A stretch of 64,000 bases of DNA from contig OZ316896.1 of assembly GCA_973895155.1 (NCBI GenBank), forward strand, positions 18,228,001 to 18,292,000, in the 5' to 3' direction. Every line of letters starts with the position of its first letter. The stretch's first letter is position 1. The translations under genes were made by a program, and so were the position numbers. The DNA comes from Marsupella aquatica. Lineage: Eukaryota; Marchantiophyta. The notes beneath the pieces are model-generated. The model saw only the letters and a list, made by a program, of their open reading frames with translations, searched no databases and was not told the DNA's origin. Positions 1 through 12,769 of the stretch are shown here, one piece after another.

Positions 1-31
1 GCTTCTAGAGTGAAGTCTCTAGAATGTAACC

Positions 32-353
32 CCTATGGCCCAACCAAATTGATGTCCATGAAAAAGTTGTGATTTTAATATATCTCATGATGATTTTTGT
101 TATCATTAACTCCTATGGCCCAACAAATTAATGTCCATGGAAAGAAGGATGAGATAATATATATCTCAACAACGAGGAGCATGCATGATGATTTTTGTCA
201 TCATGAATATTAATATTCAAAGAATGGGCATTGCATGGCCCCACCAAATTAATGTCCATGGAAACAAGGATGAGATAATATATATCTCAAAAACGAGGAG
301 CATGCATGAATTTGTCATCAAGAATATATATCAACATTCAAAGAATGGGCATT
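32..353. repeat. degenerate ~120-bp tandem repeat, about 2.7 copies
   Basis: Three successive blocks share the wording CCTATGGCCCAAC.AAATT, ATGTCCATGGAAA, GATGAGATAATATATATCTC, GAGGAGCATGCATGA and CAAAGAATGGGCATT. The first copy (about 32-110) is shortened and diverged. The second (111-233) and third (234-353) align over almost their whole length with a few substitutions and small indels. I see no coding capacity and no transposon ends. It looks like an old local tandem duplication. Confidence 0.75.
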
Positions 354-3300
354 CAGGCTAGATGTAAAAAACCTAAGAGCAAACGAGGAATAATTGACTT
401 GTGCTTAAGTGTATGATTGATAAGAGGTGCCTTTACCTAGAGTATTCTCAGTATGAAATAGGTGTTAAATGTTGTCTTAGACTAATCCATTAAATCACAC
501 CTGCCCATATACAAGCCCCATTTCCTTTCTCTCTCATTAGTGCCCTATGGTGAACTGTACTCACCATACCGGATGGAGCCCAAACACATCCATAGTAAAA
601 CCGGGAGTAAAACTGAACATGCACACTCACAGCCATAATGTAACTGGGTGTTGACCTGGTAACTAGAATGAAAAATCAGATCTAACCTATTCACTCTAAA
701 TGTCTTTGATTTTCAGGCACTGGGATTTTTGGTTGGTTATTGGATTTGCATAATGTACACTTTTGATATTCTACTCACTGGGCTCATGCTGGGCTCATTG
801 GCGTGTTTTCCGGATTGTAGTCATGATGGTATGAAACTTAGAATCCAGTAAGAGTTGGGGCTCAGTCCATTTAACCATGACCGTCACTTGCAGTCAACTT
901 GAGAAAGGGTGGTGTTAGACTAGGTAGGTATTTACTTTTTACAGTAACCTCTGCAGATGCTCTAATACAATACCTTGGATAACGGCTGGCCTTCTCCCCA
1001 AGGCCTTGCACATATTCATTGCTCACATTACTGTAGATGTGGCATGTGGAAAAACAGTCAATGTGTCGAGCAAGTAACATTAGCGAATTCTTAATTGGGC
1101 CACAAATGTATGATGTCCTTAGTAAACTATGGAATTATTTTATTGGATCCCAGAAATTTAACAATCTATAGCTATCACGGTAGTTTCCTTCAAGGGGATG
1201 GTCAAGGCGATGGTCAACTCCCATCCATAACTGACGGGGTCAATCTCCCTTACCATATTGTGCCAATTGTCTTAAGCTAGAAAAGGACGTATCTCTCATT
1301 TGACTGATAGGGGAAACTCATTTAATACTACCCCTTGGATCATACTATTAGATGCTGCCTATCCTGTCCTCTCCTTACAGAATCCAGCAAGTGTAAGAGT
1401 AGGAGTCCTGTTTTCTACTCCCACAAACGAACAAGTGTAAGGGTAGATCCAGTTCAAGGCCGGGAACTTATTAGTTACACCCCCTAGAATGAGAACCCTT
1501 GGGCCCACTCTTAGATGCTGTCCAAATTTATTTTATTTGGCCTTGAAAACCAAAGACCCGTCCAACACAGGATAGAGGTTTTGCCCTGGAGTATATGGGA
1601 TTTTATGTAGCTTAGCCACTAGGGGACAATACCCAGGAACGAGTGTAGTTTTTAAGGTTTTTTTTATTTTAGCTAGGGTGGCGGATGTTTGCTTCTCTAA
1701 GGGAGGAGATTCTAGGTATATTCTTTATCAGATTTTATTGAATTAAATAATGACCATCAGATATCCCTAGATTTAAGGAGGACTGTTAGATTCTGGCTAA
1801 TGGGGTCCATGATTTGGTGGAAGAGTGGCAGAAAAATGTAGCAAATATTAGTCAAAAGTGGCAAAAGTTTTTTGGGGAGGTGGAATTTGGCTAAAATTCG
1901 CACTTAAAAAATATGCCATGGACCCGGACCAGGAGGAAGAATGTCACTTTCCACAATCAAGATGAGTTTAAGCTCTGCTTGCTAAGATAAGAAATGTCAA
2001 GTAATCTCTGCACTTATCTGAATCCACTCACCTTAGGAGCATTGGGAAGTGTGAATACAGTTACTTTCATGTCTTCACCTAGTAGCTCAATGATGGGCAA
2101 CATTGAATGGCAGGACCCAATAGGTAACAATATATGAGTTTCCCTTGAAGTCTGACAACTTTAGTGAATACAACAAGAAGCAAAATTGCCATCTCTTTCA
2201 TTGAGCTGTTGATGCTCTCTAGTGGCCCGTTCTCACCATGCTACATGAGTGTTTTTCATTTGGGCTATTTATCACCAAAAAGCACCTCTCAATTTGCTTT
2301 GGCTATTCCATACAAAGAGAAAACTTAGAAAAATTACAGGGAAAATCTCCACAGCTCCTTGTCTGTGGGATCCCAGTTGCCAGGTTTGCTACGTTGATCC
2401 TTTCGGAGTAGCTGCCTGAAGTCCAGACACTTTGGCTGCACTTGGAATTCCTTCGGAAAAACAATGCAAATCCAATTCACCACACCATGCATCACCCAAT
2501 CCAGAGCAGTGGTCGATCAATCTATTTGGAGCTAACTTCTGTTTATTGTGATTAGCTTTTGAGAAAATTGCTCAGGCTCGGTCAAAGAGATCACTGGGGA
2601 AGGCAGGCGAAAGCAGTCAGAGTCTGAGCGTTGTCTCAAACCAGGCCTACCGATTGATTGACGTCGCACTGATTTCAGCAGTGCAATCTTCAGCATGAAT
2701 TCAAGCTGACAAAGATTTGTTTCGCTCGACATCAGCTTGCTGACCCGAAGTAAGGAAATTGTCAAAGTGTGGAGATGTCGATTCGGAAGCGCTCTCTCTC
2801 TTCCACTACACAATGTGAACTTTTTGAACTTTCTTTCGTATTGAAACCCTATGCTGCCTAAAACGCTTCCGCCTGCCTTCATACATATCAGTCTTTGTAT
2901 CTTCTCGTTGTACAATGCTAATTTGTGTCACCAGCACCAACAGTAGCACCTGGTTTCCATACACGAAATGTTTGTTGGGACCTGAGTGACAGAAGAGGCT
3001 TAATTGAACGATTTTGAAAAGCACCACATTCAATGTTTGAGCAGGAAGTGGGATTAATACGTAGCTTCTCGAAGGGGGGCCACTCATAAGTTACTCTGAG
3101 ACACTAGAGCTATAGAGTAGAGTTATAGTGCATGTACCTCCTCTTGACATCTCATTAAGCATTCGAAACGTTTAAATTCGAGGATTGTTCTGTGACTGCA
3201 TCAGAATTATGCTGCTCAGATATGGAAGGCATGTCAGGGATGAGCTGTACGAGAAGTTTCTGCGATTTCAAAGCTATTATATACTGCCCAAGAAAAACCC

Positions 3301-4560
3301 TGCTGTCCCAAAATGACTGGAATCAAGAATGAGACGGTTGTCGAATGGAATGTCCCTCACGTTCAATCTGGAACAAACCAAAGCTGTAAAATGTGGTAAA
3401 TTGAAAATTTTGGTGCAGTCGACATCTCATCTCATCTCGATCTGTTCGCTTGCGGCAATACTTCGCAACGATTTGCCTGCTCTTAAGGAATGACGTGGGC
3501 ATACTTATCATTGCAATTATGGTCATCCACAAGGCATCGCTTTCTTTTCCAGAATTAAGTTTCGATTCTCCCAAAAGTGATATATTGCAAGGAGTGGCAA
3601 TTATCCTTCGTAAAGTTACCAGGTGAACAGGTTCTGCAAGAAGAATGAAGAACTTGTGATGAGGGATCACAGGGACGAGTGTCCGATCTGATGAGCTCAT
3701 GCACTCCGAATAGAGAATTGCGCCCCTGGAAGGAAATGTTGTGTCTCTGTGACATCTTTTAATCTGTTTCCTTGACCCAAAATTCTAAAAGCTGAATCCT
3801 GCCATGTGGCTAGCCTCCTGTCCCGTGATTATCTCGGTAGAACAAAGTCATGCAAACCATTTGAAAGGTGTTGATATAAAATCAGGTTCTCAATCTCTTG
3901 CAAAAGTACTCCATAACATTCGCTGTAGGTGCTTTAAAAAATTGAGATTACTTCCTAAACTGCAGCAGCAGCTTGTCGCTCAGGCTTGGCATGTTTCCTC
4001 GAGATTATATATAGATTTCATAGGTAAAACATTTGCTTCCCCCCATATATTTCATCAATATCAATTTCATCAATATCAATACATCCTGAAATGGAGATTT
4101 CTTTCCCGAGTCATTTGATTTTGTTAAGCAAGAGAGAAAGGTTTCTAAATACCTTTACAGCGAAGTTTCATCTCACACTAAGTCGGTAGCGGCGAAATCA
4201 AGGATCCCAGGTATGATGATTACGGTCCCGAGGACAAGTTCTGGAGATACTGACAGGATAGAAATCAAACTTTTACAAGATCAGTGGTGGTGTCCTTAAC
4301 TAGAGATTCATTTGGAACAATGTGCCCGACATTGAACACAATGCTTGAAGAGCTGAACAATAATGGCAAAAGGACAAGGTTTTGGGACTACAGAAAGACT
4401 CCTCATAAAAATACCGAATGAATACCGAATTGCGAGCAATTTTAACTCGCAAGGATCCCCCGCGACCGAGGATGTGAATGAATGGATTTTAAAGTACAAG
4501 AATCCCCCAAAGGGGAAGAAGGTAAGACAAACATGCCCATTAGTAAAACAAATGTAACCC
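354..4560. other. AT-rich intergenic stretch, no gene recognised
   Basis: Reading frames here are short and show no family motifs. Around 4363-4530 (plus) there is a short coding-like stretch that ends in a good donor-like sequence (AAGAAG|GTAAGA). It has no recognisable protein, no upstream or downstream exon, and it runs into the 3' end of the opposite-strand gene at 4742, so I do not call it a gene. Otherwise I see only simple AT-rich sequence. Confidence 0.5.
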
Positions 4561-4741
4561 TGCTAAGTATACAAAGAAAACGTAAGATATAGGAAGATCC
4601 ATCCCTCAATTGTCCTAATCAAAACGTAAACCTGGTTTACAAAAAAATAGTGAGACCCAACAGAAGCAGCACTGAATTATTAGGGTAATTTTGGCAGTAG
4701 ACATTGACGGCAGCATTTTGGTGCTGTATGCAATCAAACTT

Positions 4742-5803
4742 CTATTGTTGACTATAGGACACAGCCCTCTGAAGCTTTCTCCACATAGAAGAGTCACTGA
4801 TATCTGTGTCTCCGCTCCATGACATAGATCGTTTAATCCCTGAATCATTACTGGGATCCTCCACATCATCGACCACTCCTCGCATTGGCCTTTCATTGCC
4901 TTCTCTTTCTGCTGCTTCCCGTAGTTCAAGGTCCTTTAAGGCCCTGTGGCCCAAGACCGTCACTCCCACCATGATGGAAATCGCCACAGCAAAATTCACA
5001 ACGTAATAGATCACCTTGGGCCAAGTTAAAGGCAGCTTGTCCTTTTTGAGATCGGCCAAATCCTTGAGCATCTTCCCAGTATAGATTGTGATAAATGCCT
5101 CCGGAATCATCCACAGCATGGAGCCTGCTATGTAAGGACCAAAAGTGATATTTGTTCCGGTGATAGCATAGTTGAAAATGGGGTAGGGAATAGGAGAGAA
5201 CCTCAGGATTACAATCGAACGGATTTGATATGACCAGCTACCTTGCTCTGCTATTCTCAACACAGCAGCTTGTTTAGGCCTCCTGCTCAATATCTCTTGT
5301 ATCCGATCGTGCAGAACCCATCGGCCGATGAGGTAGGGAAAGGTCTGGCCCAAGAACGTCCCTATATTTATGATAAGATACCCTAAGCCATATCCAAAAA
5401 TCATCCCTGTCAGCCACATCGACGGTGCAGAAGGTAGGAGCAGGATTGGAAAGAGAGCAAGGGAGAGAACGAGAACCAACGCCAGGACTGGTTTGCTGAA
5501 TGTTGAGGCTTCCCACACAAGCATGGGTATCAACACCTTGTCCAGAAGGAAAGGACCGCCCCAGAACAAAGCAGCGGAACTAACTGCTATCAAGATCAGA
5601 CTGACAATTGATACCTTCGCCCACCACATCAATCTTTTCCTTCTCCAGCTGTTGTCATCAGGCCGCCGTAATTCGAATTCCTCCATCTCCAACTCATCAT
5701 CCTCCTCGCTGTGCCCTAATCTTACATATTCATCAGTATCCTGATTTCTGCTACGCACCTCTGGATCAGGAAATTCCTTCATCACAATTGGAGAAGAGGC
5801 CAT
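4742..5803 (-). CDS. VTT-domain (SNARE-associated, TVP38/TMEM64 family) membrane protein
   Basis: This is an intronless frame of 353 residues if translation starts at the ATG at 5801-5803 (MASSPIVMKEF). The frame is open for 53 more codons upstream, but that part is basic, low-complexity and 5'UTR-like, so I chose the internal ATG. The N-terminus is acidic and cytosolic (residues 1-55). Hydrophobic segments lie near 63-83, 105-125, 130-165, 195-240 and 265-285. The conserved plant VTT core is clear: SAPSMWLTGMIFGYGLGYL near 126-143, RRPKQAAVLRIAEQGSW near 174-190, and RFSPIPYPIFNYA then PEAFITIYTGKML near 201-246. The serine-rich C-terminal tail (about 318-353) is typical of plant members. 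In other organisms the family has DedA/VTT topology and roles in Golgi or ER membrane lipid handling; the role here is inferred. The family call is secure, the exact orthologue is not. Confidence 0.88.
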   Translation of the reverse strand: MASSPIVMKEFPDPEVRSRNQDTDEYVRLGHSEEDDELEMEEFELRRPDDNSWRRKRLMWWAKVSIVSLILIAVSSAALFWGGPFLLDKVLIPMLVWEASTFSKPVLALVLVLSLALFPILLLPSAPSMWLTGMIFGYGLGYLIINIGTFLGQTFPYLIGRWVLHDRIQEILSRRPKQAAVLRIAEQGSWSYQIRSIVILRFSPIPYPIFNYAITGTNITFGPYIAGSMLWMIPEAFITIYTGKMLKDLADLKKDKLPLTWPKVIYYVVNFAVAISIMVGVTVLGHRALKDLELREAAEREGNERPMRGVVDDVEDPSNDSGIKRSMSWSGDTDISDSSMWRKLQRAVSYSQQ

Positions 5804-6539
5804 CTTCGAAATATGGCCGACACGCACACACCACGCACACACCCTATGCTTTCGGTGCCGGCCGGGTAAGAAATCTTTCCGGCCCTTCAATTGATCCTTT
5901 CCACGGGTAAGAAGAAATAGCTCATGCAACAAGACTGCACCGTCTGAAAGCCACCATCGCATTCAAAGCTATCCGCTCTCTCTACTATCTTTCGTTTAGT
6001 TCAACTCAACCATCGGCGAGACTTACACCTTCCCCAAGCTACGAAACTTTCCACAAAACGGGCTCAACCTAGAGTTCAGAACTCAAAACCGGAAGCTGAG
6101 AACCGCGTATCCATTTCCAACTCCCCAAATCCTGTAGAATCTACTTTGGGGCTATTCCTACTTTTCGACTCTGTATCACGCACAGCTCCGGTCATGAATT
6201 CGGGAATTACAACTCCAGCAGAGCCCATCTTTCAGATATCGGCTACTCCCCACCAGGCCTGTGCTGTCCGTGCCGACCGGTGGGTCAGAATCCGGAGTCA
6301 AAACTCCCTCAATTGATCCTTTCCCCAGGAGGCAAACTCGAAGTCATGCACAAGACTTCGAACATGAAGTCAGTAATCGAACCCTTAGACCGGCTATCCT
6401 CGATTCGTGTCAGTCCAGTTCTATCGTCAAGGAAGGGAGAGGACAGACCATCACACATATGCCTATCTTCTCAAGAACTTCAACAACAACAACGAGGCTG
6501 ACCATCGTGTAGAACTCGGACTTGAAAGCCTAGAATCCA

Positions 6540-7290
6540 TTTCATAGGCAAATTCCTCCTCAACCCTTGTTTTCACTTATCGAAATCACTTCCTCTCTGA
6601 TGCAGACCTTCCCGAGCCCTTCCGCCGCTTCTAAAATACGGTCCCTCTCCGCTGCTATCCCTTTCTTCCCCAAACCCTTCCCGTTACTTCTGCGTCCCCT
6701 CTGCTGCTGACCTTCCCAATTTGACCTTCACCACAAGCCCTTTCGGAAATTCTGTAATCCGGTCCTCAGCTGATCCACCTTCCCCACCCTTTCCTTCCTA
6801 AAAATCCCCTTTCTCTCCCTCCTGACCTTCCCCAGTCCTTTTCCCCTTTCAAGTCCTTCCTCTCTCCTGCCGTTCCCCACACCCTACTCTCGCAATCCTT
6901 TCCTCGCTTTGCCACCTTTTCTCACTTTTCAAGTCCCTTCCTCTCTTTTCGACCTTCTCTTTTGCTGACCCAACAAAGTGGGTGCACAAAGGAGCGGAAG
7001 CAGAGGTGAGGTGAGGTGAGGTGAGGTGAGGTGCGTGCCCAAGACGAGAACAGGAGGAAGGACGAGAGGTGGGTGCCCAGCAGAAGAGAGGAGAAGCGAG
7101 GAAGTACGAGAGGTGGATGCCCAGCAGAAGAGAGCAGAAGCACGGATTGAAAGACCAGAAGCAGGGGGGTGATGAGAAGGGGTGTCCAACGAGAGATCAG
7201 AAGTTAGAGAGTGAGATGGGAGGTGCAAAGAGAAAGCAGAAGCAGACAGAGGAGAGGTGAGGTGAGGTGAGGTGTGGTGCCAAACGAGAG
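6540..7290. repeat. strand-asymmetric low-complexity block with GAGGT microsatellites
   Basis: From about 6540 to 6960 the plus strand is strongly C/T-rich (runs of CCTTCCC and CTCTCC). From about 6990 to 7290 it switches abruptly to A/G-rich. The purine half holds six GAGGT units at 7003-7033 and four more at 7254-7274. It also holds a roughly 50-bp repeated module, built around CGAGAGGTGGRTGCCCAGC and AGAAGAGAG, at about 7061-7140. Frames in this block encode only S/P/L or K/R/E-rich low complexity and are not treated as genes. The block lies upstream of the VTT gene, which is transcribed away from it. Confidence 0.7.
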
Positions 7291-7624
7291 AGAGATGAAA
7301 TGCGACAGAGCAAAGAAAATAGCTTGACCTCCCTCGGTTGTATCCTATCATGTTCACTGTTTCAAAATTGGGTTTTTCATGGCGACAAAGAAGCGCAGAG
7401 GAAAGCTATAAACTCTCTCTTTCTCTGTTTTGTGCTGTGCTGACCTCACTCGACCAGGGAGACTGCTCAAGTGATGAGAAACGCCGTCACTCGTCACTAA
7501 GTTGCTGGAGCAACGAGGCTAGTACTTATTAGGGTGGCTTTAATAAGACTTTGGGGGCACTTGAGTCTCTCCCTCTGGTAATCACACAACAAAATGTGAT
7601 AAAAACATGGGGTGTACTCATTGA

Positions 7625-7768
7625 TACACATCAAAGTGTGATAACACAGGTGCATTTATTGATTTAAAATAAAATAACAAGGTACTCATTGAGTTAAATA
7701 AAATAATAAGGTTTATCATGGTATGGAAAGATGTAGTACACCATATACACGTCATATTTTGATGTGTA
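7625..7768. mobile_element. MITE-like element (family A copy), 144 bp
   Basis: The ends are perfect 11-bp inverted repeats: TACACATCAAA at 7625-7635 and TTTGATGTGTA at 7758-7768. The interior is AT-rich and non-coding (TTGATTTAAAATAAAATAAC and similar). Its reverse complement aligns with parts of the larger element at 36182-37062, including CACATCAAAATATGAC at the end and a TTATTTTAAAT...TGCAC tract inside. Length, inverted ends and a second copy in the same window fit a non-autonomous DNA transposon. Superfamily is not assigned because the target duplication is unclear. Confidence 0.6.
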
Positions 7769-7855
7769 GTTAACGGGACCATTGAGTATGACATTCTTCT
7801 CACCACAGCAAAATAGGGGGGGCCCTTTTGTTACATAAATGTACCCCCCAAAATG

Positions 7856-8228
7856 AAAAGTGTTGTTTAACTGATCTCATATATAAGGGTTTGGGTATAT
7901 TCATTCAAGTTCTATCAACAGAAAAGTATTATTTAATGGATCCCATAAGGGTTTGGGTATGTTCATTCAAGGTCTATCAAAGGAAAAGTGTTATTTAATG
8001 GATCCCATAAGGTTTTGGGTATGTTGATTCAAACCTGTCACCAGAAAAGTGTTATTTAATGGATCCCATAAGGTTTTGGGTATGTTGATTCAAACCTGTC
8101 ACCAGAAAAGTGTTATTTAATGGATCCCATAAGGTTTTGGGTATGTTGAGTCAAGGTCTGTCACCAGAAAAGTGTCATTTAATGGATCCCCTCAGGTTTT
8201 GGGTATGTTGATTCAAGGTCATCAACAG
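7856..8228. repeat. 61-62-bp tandem array, six copies
   Basis: Units start at about 7856, 7922, 7984, 8045, 8106 and 8168. Each runs AAAAGTGTTATTTAATGGAT, then CCCATAAGG, TTTTGGGTATGTTGATTCAA, and a CCTGTCACCAG-type end. Copies three and four are identical; the outer copies are more diverged, as expected from internal expansion. The array is bracketed by an inverted repeat: CCCCCCAAAATGAAAAG at 7844-7860 and TTTTCATTTTGGGGG at 8257-8271. It is non-coding and looks like a foldback-type or satellite-seeding element. Confidence 0.85.
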
Positions 8229-8489
8229 ATCAATCATGGGGTCCATCAGTAAGTTTTTTTCATTTTGGGGGTTCAAGCAAATGTATTATAATTATCTTCT
8301 AGTTCTAAAGATAGTCTACCTTCATGACATATTCTGTAAAATGAAGCCTTAGGTCTTAATTTCTAACATAAGAGAAACTTTTGATATTTAGACTATGTTT
8401 GCAAATAGGGACAAATATGTGGAGATATAAGAACCTTTCTTTGTGCATACACATGGATTTTTGGGCTAGTATGTTTAAACTAACTTTAA

Positions 8490-8760
8490 TAAATGCATAT
8501 CCCTTAAATGAAGAAGCCAAAGTTTGGGAATGTTTGTACTTCCTCTTGAGAAAATCTAAAAGTCTAGACAAAATAAGCACTCCATGTCAGCATTTCTTTC
8601 CCTGGGCTCACTGCTTGCAATGTATGAACTTCTATAAATGTGAATCCCTTGAATGAAGGAGCAAAAGTTTGGAAATGTTTGGACAACATCTTGAGTAAAT
8701 ATAAAATGTTATTCAAAATAAGCACTCCAGGTAAACATTTCTATGGGCCCACAGCTTGTG
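8490..8760. repeat. diverged local duplication (~130-145 bp, two copies)
   Basis: Two adjacent blocks share TGAATGAAGRAGCMAAAGTTTG, GGAATGTTTG, CTTGAG.AAATMTAAAA, CAAAATAAGCACTCCA and CATTTCT. The first begins near 8500 and the second near 8645. They are clearly related but diverged. I see no coding frame and no terminal structure. Confidence 0.55.
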
Positions 8761-11700
8761 ATATAGGATTGGTAGGCATCATATCTGATTGGGTCCCTCA
8801 GCTCTTATAAAGCCAACTGCAACCCTTTCCACCTCACTATAAGGTCTCAATTTAATGTAGAAGGGAATTAGAAAAGCAAATCTCAGTGGGCCCCACATCA
8901 TGTAAAACAACTCTGAAATTAAGAACCCTGGGTTCCTCTTCCCCTCTTGTAATTATCCCCCCACTGAATCCCCCACTCCACAGCTTCAGGAGAGGACGGT
9001 GACTTAATTATTTTCATTGTCTAGTACTCTCTCTATCTTTCGTGTTGTTTTTGCAACTGAAACATCATCTTGCATGGAAAACCGTGTTGACTCTTTCCAT
9101 TCATTTGTTTCTTGCCTTTCTTCAAATGACTGCCTTCACCAGGTCCTCATACTTGTCACGTTGCGTATCGTCAACCTAGTAAACAAAATAAAAACCAGGG
9201 CCCGTTTGTTAAACACAAAAAACATTTTTGGGACAAGAATGCTCTGTTCTGCTCTACTCTAGATATTCATAAAGTCAACCAAGTTTTCAAAGATCACTGG
9301 CTAGGTGTGACTTGGCGGGTTACTACTGGCTGTGGCCATGTAGTAACCCGCCATGCAAAGCAACATGAGAAGTTTGGATCCAGGTTTCTCAGGCCCTCAA
9401 AAGTCTTGGCCATCCTTTGGTTGACAGCGCTTCAATGTCCTCACTATAGTTCATGACAATTTTAGCTCAACATGTATCTGCCCTAACCCATAAACTAAGT
9501 CAACCAACATTTTTCCTGGTTTGGGGATAACTTTAGGTTTCTAAAACTGCACTCTCAATTAACTTTGCAAAATTTCTAAGAAATCCTAAGACAAATCACC
9601 AAAGGTTAAATGGGGGTCCCAACCCAGTTTTCCATTCGGATGGAATTATATAGGGTTTCCATGTACGTTTCAAAACTTCCTTCCCAGTCGGATGGTTTTT
9701 TTGGGGGGTGAGGAATTGGTTTTTGTTCATGTGTTAATACGGTTAGAAACTAGATGCAAAGAAGGGGTGTCACACAAATTATACAGTGGGATTACAAGCA
9801 ATGTCTCATCATCCACTCAGCCTCAGATAATGCGCGGGGATGTTTCCAATTTTTCAAACAAAAAGAGTCTGATCGGATGTTTCCAATTTTTTTTTGTTTT
9901 AGAGGGGGAGCCATGGGGGGAGAGAAAGTGAAATGGTGTTGGTTTGTTCAATATGATTATAGCACTTTCCAATAGTTTTTGAATATTTCCTGTTCAGTAC
10001 CATGTTACCGTCTTGCAAAACCTGTTTTATTGTAATTTTTTTTTAAAAAAAAATTGTAATTTTTTTTTTGGGGGGGGGGAATGGGCCCGTTGGCCAAGTC
10101 AATAGGCTCTAAGGAATCTTAACAAAATTGCCATTGAACCTTCTCCTTCCCTTTCACCAAACCAACCAACCAGCGGAAGGAAGGTACCATACATCTGAGG
10201 TGATTGATTCCCCACCCACACACACAAATAAAAGGCATATATGTAAGGAGAATTTTTCTTGGTGGGTCCCCTTGGCCAAAGGTGCACCCAGTGAGGCCTG
10301 CATATTTGTTTTCCACTTAATACGGGCCAAGTTTTAGCAATGAGAGTGAAGGGCATTGTATTGCCCAATGTGTGGTAAAATAGTGAGTGTGAATGATGAA
10401 GCAGGAATGTGAGTCCATGCACTATCTGTCGAAACTCTAATATGCAATCATTCAAACTAGACCGTTCATGAGCTACTCCCTAGAATGAAGCCATAGGTTG
10501 TAATCTATTTGGTACTTACTGAAGAAAAAATTGATATTTAAATTGTGCTTGAGAATAGGGACTCGTATGCAAAGTCAGGGTGTGAGAAGCCCTTCTTGTG
10601 TATGTGCATGCCTGGGCATTCTGGCTAGTAGAACTGAACACTGTGGTCTGTGCACACTGTAGGGCAGGGTTTTGAGAACTCAAAGAAGAGTGGGCAGAGT
10701 CTGATGTTCTCTCAAAGCTGAGTACAAAAATTGGATGCAAGCAGCAATTAATTGCAAATGTGATGGTAGAAGGAGAGGTAGGAATGTTCTGTGATTTTGA
10801 GATACTTAGGGAAATCAATCTCCCCAGGTTGGTGCCACTGGCCCCATGTACTGTTGTGCAAGGCCAGAGTCATCTAAGATTGTTGTCAAATGGAATGCTC
10901 AATATGCTGACATTCAAGCTTAAAACACCATGAAAACATGAGGTCTTCATGTTGGACCTCTATGGTCCACACATGACTCCTCTCCCCTGATGCAAGTGGA
11001 CTCCTTTTCCCAAGCCATTTCCCCAATGAAACTCCAGGATACAAGTATAAGCCTGCCCTTCCATATCAGTGTACTGTATTTAAATTGGTCTGTGTTTATT
11101 GTCCATTCTCGTTTTCTAGGTCTCACCCAGTGCAAATTTTAGGCCAGGATATCCACCAAGCAAATATCTCCATACTATTCCGTGCAAGCTCAATAATACT
11201 TGGTAAGAAAAATGGTTTGGCATGGGGCTCCCTTGTGAGAATTTAGTGCTCTCCCATCCAGCCTTTCTCTTGAGAGAAGAAAGGTCCACGAGGATTTACT
11301 GCAACATATAAGAAGGGTGGGGAAAAGTGCCTTCTACATAGTTACAGTCTACTCTTCCTAAGTGCGCACTCCCAGGAAGCAGCCAGGGCCTTGCACTACA
11401 TTATAAGCACAAATTTTTAGATTTTGCACTTGAATGTAGGTAAATAGCATGATGATTCTTCTAGCCTTGCTGCTAAGTGCGTTGGCCTTGAGTCAGTCCT
11501 CTTCCCTCCCATCCCTTGTTCACATTCCAGAAGTAGCCATCTCATGTTCAGGTAGGTTCTCATGCCTTCCCCAAACCATTAAGTATACATCCTCAGATTG
11601 GACATCCTCATTGTAAACCCCTGCCAACTATCTCATAATTGCAACATAAACTACACAAAATTGGTATGTGTAAGGGGTCCACGTAAGATTTTGTGCTCTA

Positions 11701-12014
11701 AACAATTGTAGAGGATTTTGCACTTACATATTTGTTGTTTGGTGGACCCGCTTTGCACCTATAAAAAAACGTGCAATAAAAAGTGCAAAATAGTCCGGGA
11801 AAAACTTGAAGAACTGGATGCCTTGCAACTAGCCAGGGTTTGCACTTAGAAAGAGCTGAATGTATGTCATTCTGATGAACCCTAGTCAACCCTTCGTGTA
11901 GCTGAGTGCCTGAGCGGCTTCCCTTGAACATCCATGCAGTGCCAACGTAACATGTTTTGGCAATTTGAATATGTGATTCATGTTGATGGTTCTCGGGAAA
12001 CTCATTTATTACAA
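8761..12014. other. intergenic stretch, no gene recognised
   Basis: The sequence is AT-rich with short unconvincing frames. A homopolymer-rich patch lies at about 10036-10080 (runs of T, A, T, then G). I see no splice-consistent exon chain, RNA gene or transposon ends. Confidence 0.45.
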
Positions 12015-12104
12015 CCCTTTTGGTTCACACTTGGATGGTATCTTACTTGTTTATCTCCACCCTTTTGGTTCACACTTGGATGGTATCTTACTTGTTTATC
12101 TCCA
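12015..12104. repeat. 45-bp perfect tandem duplication
   Basis: The unit CCCTTTTGGTTCACACTTGG followed by ATGGTATCTTACTTGTTTATCTCCA occurs twice, starting at 12015 and 12060, with essentially no differences. The repeat length is a multiple of three, so a short plus-strand frame passes through it, but that frame has no recognisable product. It looks like a recent replication-slippage duplication. Confidence 0.85.
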
Positions 12105-12769
12105 TTTAGGTGATAAGAGAGTGATCTCCAATCTTTTAAAGTGTCAAGTCTTTTGTGTTCACAAGGCTTTGGCGAAGGCCATTTTGGGATGGGGTTTATA
12201 CCAAAGCTGGTTAACTCACAAAAATTGAACTTGGAACCTCACTTGTCGCAATGAAGACTGCTATCCTTGGGCTAAGTATGCTTGCCACGACAATTATCAT
12301 CAACTAAACTTCTTATGTGGATCCAAGCACCATTGGTAGCCATTTGACCAGGACACTCAAGCTAGTTTCTATAAAGAAGAGTAGCAATGTAATAAATACT
12401 ACATGTTCAGGATGTTTAAATAAGTTCATGGCTTTACTATACAACTTAGGTGGGTTCTGTCCTATCCAAGAATTGTGCTCATCCTTGTATACACTGTCTG
12501 TCCATTTCTTGGCTGTAGAACTCTTTTCCATTCCTTCCTGCTCATGCAAAGTTCATGACTGTCTTGAATCCGAATTCTGTTTCAGATGCCCACTCCACAT
12601 TTGTCGTTCCTGGTTTTGTTCCAGTCGAGTGAAGCAGTGTGCTCAATCCTGGCGAAGGATGTTGGAGGACTATAATAAGGTTTGAAAGCTCGCTGACTGT
12701 TCGTGACATTGTATTTCGTCCTTTCTCTGATTCGTGAAGGTTGAGCAAGCTCACTAGTTGTTTGGAGAA

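Noticed and set aside
4363-4557. Plus-strand frame ending in a good splice donor
   Set aside because: No partner exons, no recognised protein, and it runs directly into the 3' end of the opposite-strand VTT gene.
7856-8228. Regularly spaced repeats as a CRISPR array
   Set aside because: Units are directly adjacent with no unique spacers, and the genome is a plant's.
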